Shown here: positions 16,477 through 23,003 of the stretch, piece after piece | How the letters are laid out: every line of letters begins with the position of its first letter | How positions within the stretch are numbered: the stretch's first letter is position 1 | Assembly (NCBI RefSeq): GCF_000621565.1 | Contig: NZ_JHXZ01000013.1 | Location: 62,001 to 126,000, forward strand | Length of the DNA stretch: 64,000 nt | Direction: 5' to 3' | Origin: Butyrivibrio sp. LB2008 | GTDB taxonomy: Bacteria; Bacillota; Clostridia; Lachnospirales; Lachnospiraceae | The notes under the pieces: model-generated | Databases searched by the model: none | What the model was told of the DNA's origin: nothing | Seen by the model: the letters and a program-made list of their open reading frames with translations, nothing else | Translations under genes and position numbers: made by a program

Positions 16477-17337
16477 TCATACTATATTTTTTATTCCTTC
16501 GCAGATTCTCCTTGCCACTACGGGATTGTTCATCGTATACAGATGTATTCCGTCGATGTCACTCACAAGAAGGTCTATGATCTGGCTGAGCGCATATGAC
16601 ATTCCCGCATCAAAAAGAGCTTCCTTGTTGTTCTCGTACCTTTCCGTGATCTTCTTAAATCTCTCGGGGAAAGTTGCGTTGCACATCGTGAGCATTCTCT
16701 TTATCTGTGCGGCATTGATAACCGGCATAACTCCCGGGATCATCGGAACTTCTATTCCATTGGCCTTACTCTTTTCCTTAAAGCTCATGAACTTGTCATT
16801 GTCAAAAAAGAGCTGTGAAAGAAGCACCTCCGCTCCGCTGTCCACCTTGGTCTTGAGATTCTTAAGCTCATCCTCTTCAGTTGCAGTCTCCGGATGCATT
16901 TCGGGATAGCATGCGCCGAGTACACAAAAATCATACTTATCCTTCATATATAAAATTACATCCGAAGCGTACCGGAAATCATCTTTTTCAGGGATATTCG
17001 CATTTCTGTCTCCCCTGAGAGCAAGAATGTTTTCAATTCCTTCACTCTGTAAAGCCACCGCAAACTCATCAATCTCACTCTTGTCGTAGTGAAGGCTCGT
17101 CAGGTGAACCACAGGCTCAACGCCGTAATTATGCTTTATCTTTTTGGCAATCTCAATCGTATTGTTTGAACCTACGCTTCCGCCCGCTCCGAAAGTTACG
17201 CTTATAAAATCAGGCTTAAGCTCGCAGAGAACATCAAGTGTCTCATCTATCGCTTCAAGCGCCTTATCTTTTTTCGGAGGAAAAATCTCAAATGACAGAG
17301 TTTTTCTGCCTTCTTTATATAAATCCGATACTTTCAA
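16477..17337 (-). CDS. metF: 5,10-Methylenetetrahydrofolate reductase
   Basis: A 286-residue flavoprotein of the TIM-barrel MTHFR family. It reduces 5,10-methylene-THF to 5-methyl-THF, the methyl donor for MetE. Visible family segments are LSFEIFPPKKDKALE near the start, SVTFGAGGSVGSNN (NAD/flavin region), LALRGDRN, and QLFFDNDKF. The frame has no ATG near the expected N-terminus. TTG at 17335-17337 gives the right length, 8 bp after the metE stop. It is a likely example of a TTG start, with translation coupled to metE. Confidence 0.92.
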   Translation of the reverse strand: MKVSDLYKEGRKTLSFEIFPPKKDKALEAIDETLDVLCELKPDFISVTFGAGGSVGSNNTIEIAKKIKHNYGVEPVVHLTSLHYDKSEIDEFAVALQSEGIENILALRGDRNANIPEKDDFRYASDVILYMKDKYDFCVLGACYPEMHPETATEEDELKNLKTKVDSGAEVLLSQLFFDNDKFMSFKEKSKANGIEVPMIPGVMPVINAAQIKRMLTMCNATFPERFKKITERYENNKEALFDAGMSYALSQIIDLLVSDIDGIHLYTMNNPVVARRICEGIKNIV

Positions 17338-17345
17338 CTTCTTGC

Positions 17346-19625
17346 TTATCCTCTCACTGTCTTTGCTGCCTTAACAAGATTGATAAGGCTCTCTTTGGTC
17401 TCGGGAATTCCCCTTGTCTTAAGTCCGCAGTCGGGGTTTACCCAGAGTTTGTGGTCATCGATCCTGCCGCGCATCTTGCCAAGTGCATCAACGATTTCCT
17501 GAACGGAAGGAACACGGGGACTGTGAATGTCATAGACACCGGGGCCTACTTCCGTCTTGAAGTTATTGGCTTTTAACGAATCCAGGATCTGAAGATCGGA
17601 TCTTGAAGCCTCAAAAGTAATAACATCCGCATCCATCGCATCGATCACAGGAATGATATCCGTAAACTCGCTGTAGCACATATGTGTATGAATCTGAGTC
17701 TCAGGCTTTACTCCGCTGTGCACAAGTCTGAATGCAGGAATAGCAAAATCAAGATACTCGCTGTACCAGTCCGACTTTCTGAGAGGAAGCTTTTCTCTGA
17801 GCGCAGCTTCGTCGATCTGGATGATCTCTATTCCGGCTTTCTCAAGATCAAGAACCTCATCTCTTATCGCAAGCGCAAGCTGCAAAATGCTCTCCTTAAT
17901 AGAGATGTCTTCTCTCGGGAAAGACCAGTTAAGGATAGTAACAGGTCCTGTGAGCATTCCCTTCATCGGCTTATTTGAACAGCTCTTTGCATACTTTGAC
18001 CATTCTACGGTAATAGGGCTCTTTCTTGAAACGTCGCCCCAGATGATCGGAGGCTTAACACATCTTGTGCCATATGACTGAACCCACGCCTTCTCAGTGA
18101 ACACATATCCTGCAAGGTGCTCACCGAAGTACTCTACCATGTCATTTCTTTCGTATTCGCCGTGCACAAGTACGTCGAGCCCAATCTCCTCCTGGAACTC
18201 TATGCACTTTTTAATTTTCTCTTTGTTAAAGGCAACATACTGCTCTCTGCTGATATTTCCTTTTCTGTAATCCTGTCTGTTCCTTCTGACATCCGTAGTC
18301 TGAGGAAACGAACCTATTGTAGTTGTGGGGAAAAGAGGGAGTCTCAATTTATCTTTTTGTATCTTTTCTCTCTCGTTAAACTCCGGACTTCTCTCGTAGT
18401 CGCACTCTTTTATATTTGAAACTCTCTCCCTTACCACCTCATCTACGCTATCAACTCTGTTCTTGAAAAGCTCGGCGTTAGATACAAACTTTTCAGAGGC
18501 TGATGCCTTCTTTACATCCTTCTCATCCGCGAGCTCCGCTATATCCTTAAGCTCAGATAATTTCTCTTTTGCGAACGCGAAGTGCTTCTTGTACTCAGCA
18601 GAAATCTTGTGTTCACTCTCAAGTGTGTAAGGCACATGAAGAAGCGAACAGGACGTATTTACAACTATGTTGTCCGAACCCGTGATTTCCCTTAACTTTC
18701 TTATAATTTCAAGAGACTTACCGTAATTATTCTTCCAGATATTTTTACCGTTGACCACGCCGGCAAAAAGGAGCTTATCAGCAGGGAAACCGTTCTTTTT
18801 GACAAGTTCAAGAGATTCTTTCCCCTCAATGAAATCCAGACCAACCGCATCAAAATCAAGCTGTGTAAGTAAGTTGTAAATATCTCTCACATCTCCGAAG
18901 TATGTCTGAATAAGAACCTTTGTATTTCCCTTTCCGGCAAGAATACTACGATACAGCCTCTCGAAAAGCTTAATATCTTCGAGCGAAAGATCTCTTACAA
19001 GATAGGGCTCATCAAATTCCGCCCACTGCGCGCCAAGCTCTGTAAGCTTTGAAAGGTATGCCACATATTCTTTTGCAAGGGTCTGCTCGAAATCTGAAAT
19101 ATTCTTTTCACCTGTAAATCTTGCAAGCTTTAAAAACGTAAAAGGTCCGATGATGTTGACCTTAAGATTATCTGCAAATTCAGATGCCTCCTTAAACTCA
19201 TCAAAAGGCTTTGTTCCGGTGAGCTTGATCTCAGTATTGTCGTCAATCTCAGGAACAAGATAGTGGTAGTTTGTATTGAACCACTTCTTCATGGCAAACG
19301 CCTTGACGTTTCCCTCCTTACCCTGATAGCCCCTGGCCATGGCAAAAAAAGTATCTGTCTCCGAAAGTCCGAGCTCTCTGTATCTGTCCGGTATGATATT
19401 GAAAAGCACCGCAACATCAAGCATGTTGTCATAAAAAGAAAAATCATTTACGGAGATAAAATCTATTCCGCTTGCTTTCTGAAGCTCTAAGTTTTCTCTT
19501 CTTAGTCTCTTCGCTGTATCCTTAAGCTCTTTTTCGTCTATTTCATTCTTAAAATATTTCTCAGATGCAAATTTAAGTTCTCTGTCTTTTCCAACTCTTG
19601 GGTATCCGATAACCGCTGTTCTCAT
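17346..19625 (-). CDS. metE: Cobalamin-independent methionine synthase
   Basis: A 759-residue enzyme that transfers the methyl group of 5-methyl-THF-polyglutamate to homocysteine. The N-terminal barrel starts TAVIGYPRVGKDRELKFA; the catalytic C-terminal barrel holds zinc ligands His648, Cys650 (THMCYSEF), Glu672 (ITFEASRSD) and Cys733 (NPDCGLKTR). Each is offset by exactly seven from the E. coli positions 641, 643, 665 and 726. Length is normal. It is the first gene of a metE-metF operon divergent from a LysR regulator. No S-box, T-box or SAM riboswitch is visible in the roughly 70-nt leader, so control is probably by the LysR protein. Confidence 0.96.
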   Translation of the reverse strand: MRTAVIGYPRVGKDRELKFASEKYFKNEIDEKELKDTAKRLRRENLELQKASGIDFISVNDFSFYDNMLDVAVLFNIIPDRYRELGLSETDTFFAMARGYQGKEGNVKAFAMKKWFNTNYHYLVPEIDDNTEIKLTGTKPFDEFKEASEFADNLKVNIIGPFTFLKLARFTGEKNISDFEQTLAKEYVAYLSKLTELGAQWAEFDEPYLVRDLSLEDIKLFERLYRSILAGKGNTKVLIQTYFGDVRDIYNLLTQLDFDAVGLDFIEGKESLELVKKNGFPADKLLFAGVVNGKNIWKNNYGKSLEIIRKLREITGSDNIVVNTSCSLLHVPYTLESEHKISAEYKKHFAFAKEKLSELKDIAELADEKDVKKASASEKFVSNAELFKNRVDSVDEVVRERVSNIKECDYERSPEFNEREKIQKDKLRLPLFPTTTIGSFPQTTDVRRNRQDYRKGNISREQYVAFNKEKIKKCIEFQEEIGLDVLVHGEYERNDMVEYFGEHLAGYVFTEKAWVQSYGTRCVKPPIIWGDVSRKSPITVEWSKYAKSCSNKPMKGMLTGPVTILNWSFPREDISIKESILQLALAIRDEVLDLEKAGIEIIQIDEAALREKLPLRKSDWYSEYLDFAIPAFRLVHSGVKPETQIHTHMCYSEFTDIIPVIDAMDADVITFEASRSDLQILDSLKANNFKTEVGPGVYDIHSPRVPSVQEIVDALGKMRGRIDDHKLWVNPDCGLKTRGIPETKESLINLVKAAKTVRG

Positions 19626-19699
19626 ATGCTTTCCTCTCCTGATTTAGAAATATTTATTAAAGTCCCACTCCGGCGCAGTTGTTTATTGTAGTAATTGGA

Positions 19700-19787
19700 A
19701 GTATACTGCTACGATATCCATAGGTAAAATACATATTTCCATGTCGATATCATAGAATTAATCTATGATAGATGGTATACTTACAGC
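19700..19787. promoter_or_regulatory. Divergent metE / LysR control region
   Basis: On the minus strand, -10 TATACT (19705-19700) with -35-like TTTACC 17 bp away would drive metE. On the plus strand, TATACT (19776-19781) sits only 6 nt before the LysR ATG, so that message is probably leaderless. Between them ATCATAGA (19749-19756) and TCTATGAT (19762-19769) form a perfect 8-bp dyad with a 5-bp spacer. It contains a T-N11-A LysR-type core and is a good operator candidate. Confidence 0.6.
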
Positions 19788-20693
19788 ATGACACTAAAAC
19801 AATTAAATTACGTGGTAACCGTGGCTGATACAGGAAACATCACAGAAGCTGCCAAAAAGCTCTTTATCGCTCAGCCAAGTCTTACCAGCGCTATTCAGGA
19901 AATTGAAAAAGAATATAAGATAACAATCTTCAACAGAACAAAGAGGGGAATCAGTATAACCACCGAAGGAACCGAGTTTCTTGGCTACGCCCGTCAGCTT
20001 CTTGAGCAGGCAAACCTTATCGAAGAACGCTACACAGGAAAGCCTGTCGGAAAGACAAAGTTCTACATTTCTTCCCAGCACTACTCTTTTGTCGTTGAAG
20101 CTTTTGTTGAACTGTTAAAAAGATACGGCGGTGAAAAGTATGAGTTTCACATGAGAGAAACCCAGACCTATGACATCATCGAGGACGTTGCGCGCCTTAG
20201 AAGCGAGATAGGCGTGTTGTATATGAATAAGTTCAACGAGACGGTCATTAAAAAAGAACTTCGCGATAATGACTTGTCTTTTACTCCGTTATTCAAGGCA
20301 AAGCCTCATGTGTTCATCGGAAAGAATTCTCCTCTTGCAAAGAAAAAGAGCCTTACGCTTGATGATTTAAAACCTTACCCCAGGCTATCTTACGAGCAGG
20401 GAACACACAACTCTTTTTACTTCTCAGAGGAAATCCTGAGCACTCAGGACTCAGACAAAGATCTCGTTGTCTGCGACAGAGCGACTCTTTTTAACCTGCT
20501 GATAGGGCTAAACGGCTACACAATCTGTAGCGGTGTGATCAATGAAAATCTGAACGGAGCAAATATAGTCGCGCGCCCGCTTAAGGTTGATGATTACATG
20601 GAAGTTGGATATATACTTAAGAATTCCGTAGGCGTGTCCCCGCTCACGCTGAGTTATATAGAGATAATAAAGGAACTTGTGAAAAAGAAATAG
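19788..20693 (+). CDS. LysR-family regulator, probably of met genes
   Basis: A 301-residue LysR-type regulator. The winged HTH covers residues 1-60 (TLKQLNYVVTVADTGNITEA, then AKKLFIAQPSLTSAIQEIEK). The effector domain (about 90-295) is periplasmic-binding-protein-like. Its divergence from metE-metF and a dyad in the shared control region suggest it activates methionine synthesis in response to homocysteine or a related metabolite, as MetR does. This is inference from position. No ribosome-binding site precedes the ATG, and a -10 box lies 6 nt upstream, which points to a leaderless mRNA. Confidence 0.88.
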   Translation: MTLKQLNYVVTVADTGNITEAAKKLFIAQPSLTSAIQEIEKEYKITIFNRTKRGISITTEGTEFLGYARQLLEQANLIEERYTGKPVGKTKFYISSQHYSFVVEAFVELLKRYGGEKYEFHMRETQTYDIIEDVARLRSEIGVLYMNKFNETVIKKELRDNDLSFTPLFKAKPHVFIGKNSPLAKKKSLTLDDLKPYPRLSYEQGTHNSFYFSEEILSTQDSDKDLVVCDRATLFNLLIGLNGYTICSGVINENLNGANIVARPLKVDDYMEVGYILKNSVGVSPLTLSYIEIIKELVKKK

Positions 20694-20712
20694 AATACTT
20701 ACAATGCAAAAG

Positions 20713-20756
20713 AAGTGATAACTTGAGCAAATGAGCTGTAGTTATCACTTTTCTTT
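20713..20756 (+). terminator. Terminator of LysR gene
   Basis: AAGTGATAACT (20713-20723) pairs perfectly with AGTTATCACTT (20740-20750), followed by TTCTTT. It lies 20 bp beyond the stop. Confidence 0.85.
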
Positions 20757-20822
20757 GATATCCGTGCAAATGGGCACTGTATATATTATGAATTTATGTA
20801 TGAAGAAGCGATATGATTTACA

Positions 20823-20860
20823 GAAATCTGCATAGGAAAGCTCTTCGTTCCGCAGATTTC
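20823..20860 (-). terminator. Hairpin downstream of metY
   Basis: GAAATCTGC (20823-20831) pairs with GCAGATTTC (20852-20860), 34 bp past the metY stop. The arm and following TGTAAAT resemble another hairpin at 30605-30629 (GAAATCCGC/GCGGATTTC then TGTAATTT), so this may be a recurring terminator form. Confidence 0.55.
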
Positions 20861-20893
20861 GCATGAGAAGCGTCATACCCGCGTTTCTCTATC

Positions 20894-22177
20894 TTACTTT
20901 GCAGCTGCAAATCCCTTCTCAAGGTCCTCGATGATATCATCGATGTGCTCTGTACCGATTGAGAGTCTGATCGTGCTCTGTGAGATTCCCTGATCCTTGA
21001 GCTCATCGTCGTTAAGCTGAGAATGAGTTGTTGTTGCTGGATGGATAACAAGGCTCTTTACATCGGCAACGTTTGCAAGAAGTGAGAAGATCTCAAGGTT
21101 ATCAATGAACTTCCAAGCAGCCTCTTTTCCGCCCTTGATCTCAAATGTGAAGATTGAAGCTCCGCCGTTGGGGAAGTACTTCTCATAGAGAGCGTGGTCG
21201 GGGTGATCTGCAAGTGAAGGATGGTTAACCTTCTCAACCTGAGGATGCTTTGAAAGGAACTCTACTACCTTCTTTGTGTTCTCTGCATGTCTCTCGAGAC
21301 GAAGTGAAAGTGTCTCAAGTCCCTGAAGAAGCAGGAATGCGTTGAACGGAGAAATTGTTGCTCCTGTATCTCTAAGGAGGATAGCTCTTATAAATGTAAC
21401 AAATGCAGCAGGTCCTACGGCATCATAGAAAGATACACCGTGGTAGCTGGGGTTGGGAGCTGCGATATTAGGATACTTGCCGCTCTTTTTCCAATCGAAC
21501 TTACCTGACTCAACGATCACACCGCCAAGAGTTGTTCCATGACCTCCGATGAACTTGGTTGCTGAATGTACAACGATGTCAGCGCCATGCTCGATAGGTC
21601 TGATAAGGTAAGGTGTTCCGAATGTATTGTCGATAACAAGAGGAAGTCCGTGCTTGTGTGCTATCTCTGCAACTGCGTCGATATCAGGAATATCACTGTT
21701 GGGATTTCCAAGTGTCTCGAGGTAGATTGCTCTTGTATCTTCCTCAATCGCACCCTCGATTTCTGCAAGGTTATGTGCATCAACGAATGTCGTTCTTACT
21801 CCGTACTGAGGAAGTGTGTGTGCAAGGAGGTTGTAGCTTCCGCCATAGATTGTCTTCTGTGCTACGATGTGTCCTCCGTTAGCTGCAAGCGCCTGGATTG
21901 TATATGTTATGGCTGCTGCGCCTGATGCAACTGCAAGTGCTGCGCTTCCGCCTTCCAAAGCTGCAATTCTTTTTTCAAAAACATCCTGTGTGGAATTTGT
22001 AAGTCTTCCGTAGATGTTACCTGCATCAGCAAGTCCGAATCTGTCTGCTGCGTGCTGGCTGTTTCTGAATACATATGATGTAGTCTGATAAATCGGAACC
22101 GCTCTTGCGTCTGTAGCGGGATCCGGCTGCTCCTGTCCAACGTGTAACTGTAATGTTTCAAATCTGTAATTGCTCAT
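20894..22177 (-). CDS. metY: O-acetylhomoserine sulfhydrylase
   Basis: A 427-residue PLP enzyme of the Cys/Met metabolism family that makes homocysteine from O-acetylhomoserine and sulfide. The PLP lysine is Lys208 in VVHSATKFIGGHG. Other family segments are YGRLTNSTQDVFEKRIAALE, DNTFGTPYLIRPIEHGAD and the C-terminal STIRLSIGTEHIDDIIEDLE. Length fits MetY rather than the shorter MetB/MetC. The product feeds MetE. The promoter has a CCTATT-N5-AATAGG box overlapping the -35, and an Rrf2 regulator gene is divergent, so repression by that regulator is likely. Confidence 0.94.
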   Translation of the reverse strand: MSNYRFETLQLHVGQEQPDPATDARAVPIYQTTSYVFRNSQHAADRFGLADAGNIYGRLTNSTQDVFEKRIAALEGGSAALAVASGAAAITYTIQALAANGGHIVAQKTIYGGSYNLLAHTLPQYGVRTTFVDAHNLAEIEGAIEEDTRAIYLETLGNPNSDIPDIDAVAEIAHKHGLPLVIDNTFGTPYLIRPIEHGADIVVHSATKFIGGHGTTLGGVIVESGKFDWKKSGKYPNIAAPNPSYHGVSFYDAVGPAAFVTFIRAILLRDTGATISPFNAFLLLQGLETLSLRLERHAENTKKVVEFLSKHPQVEKVNHPSLADHPDHALYEKYFPNGGASIFTFEIKGGKEAAWKFIDNLEIFSLLANVADVKSLVIHPATTTHSQLNDDELKDQGISQSTIRLSIGTEHIDDIIEDLEKGFAAAK

Positions 22178-22228
22178 AATCTATCTCCTTCATTTGCATT
22201 TATTTTTCGTGTGTGTTATGTTGTGTTA

Positions 22229-22262
22229 ATGTTATTCCTATTTACCTATTACGTCAATAGGT
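22229..22262 (-). promoter_or_regulatory. metY promoter with Rrf2-type operator
   Basis: The -35 TTGACG (22257-22252), 17-bp spacer and -10 TAACAT (22234-22229) form a good minus-strand promoter. The dyad ACCTATT-N5-AATAGGT (22244-22262) overlaps the -35. The same arrangement, down to spacer length, is found at 52057-52090. Confidence 0.72.
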
Positions 22263-22299
22263 TTTATGATAACTAAATCAGCATGCCACTAATAAGTTT

Positions 22300-22328
22300 T
22301 TGTTATATCTCATTATATGGGGTACAAT
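22300..22328 (+). promoter_or_regulatory. Rrf2 gene promoter
   Basis: The -35 TTGTTA (22300-22305), 17-bp spacer and -10 TACAAT (22323-22328) are followed by AGGAGG before the ATG at 22352. The dyad at 22244-22262 lies about 40 bp upstream. Confidence 0.65.
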
Positions 22329-22351
22329 GTCAGTATAAATAGGAGGTTTAC

Positions 22352-22750
22352 ATGTTTACTACCAAAGGACGCTATGCCCTGCGCGTTATGATCGATCTTG
22401 CGCAGCACACAGAAAATGAATACATCCCTCTCAAGGATATCGCCACAAGGCAGGACATCTCCAAGAAGTATCTTGAGATTATTGCAAAAGAACTTGTAAA
22501 AGGCGGTCTTATCGAAGGCGCCAGCGGAAAGCACGGCGGCTACAAACTTTTAAGAAGTCCCGACGAATATAGTGTCGGAGAAATAATAGAACTAATGGAA
22601 GGCACTATCGCGCCCGTAGCCTGTCTTGAAACAGGCGCTCCCGAATGCACACGTGCCTGCAAATGCAACACTCTTGATATGTGGACCGAATTCTACGAAC
22701 TTGAACGCAACTTCTTTTTCGGCAAGAAACTGAGCGATCTGTGTAATTAG
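22352..22750 (+). CDS. Rrf2-family regulator (CymR/IscR type)
   Basis: A 132-residue winged-helix repressor. MFTTKGRYALRVMIDLAQ and the HTH DIATRQDISKKYLEIIAKEL are typical, as is the wing KHGGYKLLRSP. Cysteines 91, 99, 103 and 105 (ACLETGAPECTRACKC) lie where IscR carries its iron-sulfur ligands, so an Fe-S or thiol switch is possible. The divergent metY gene with an AATAGG-type dyad, plus a second copy of the box before a predicted cystine ABC operon, favours a cysteine-metabolism role like CymR. Sensor chemistry is unproven. Confidence 0.88.
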   Translation: MFTTKGRYALRVMIDLAQHTENEYIPLKDIATRQDISKKYLEIIAKELVKGGLIEGASGKHGGYKLLRSPDEYSVGEIIELMEGTIAPVACLETGAPECTRACKCNTLDMWTEFYELERNFFFGKKLSDLCN

Positions 22751-22771
22751 TGTGTTGCCTTTCCGTACGCG

Positions 22772-22960
22772 CGGCCACAAGGTAACTGTTTAGAAATGCG
22801 CTGCGTACGTCTGCGCAGTAATTTTCATAATTTTACCCAAAACGGGAATGCCTCCTTTCGACGTTGCTCAGAGAAGTCGGCATTCCCGTTTTTGATAAAA
22901 TTTGAAAATTATCTTGCTCGTCCGAAAGCAGCGCATTTCTAAACAGTTACCTTGTGGCCG
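22772..22960. repeat. Giant structured hairpin element, copy 1
   Basis: A 189-bp element between the convergent Rrf2 and esterase genes. The outer arms (22772-22804 and 22928-22960) are 33 bp and perfectly complementary. The inner stem is 22839-22852 with 22879-22892, extended by an imperfect A/T-rich stem (about 22817-22838 with 22893-22913). The terminal loop is 26 nt (22853-22878). Copy 2 at 38880-39064, in opposite orientation, keeps the loop and the bulges but has different, still complementary, outer stems. It may be a structured RNA, a bidirectional terminator or a non-autonomous mobile element. Confidence 0.85.
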
Positions 22961-23003
22961 GGCTGTCTATGGAAAGGGCGACAAACATAAAACTATACCT
23001 ATA

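Noticed and set aside
19626..19787. S-box, T-box or other SAM/methionine riboswitch before metE
   Set aside because: The leader is about 70 nt with no conserved core. A divergent LysR gene and dyad explain control better.
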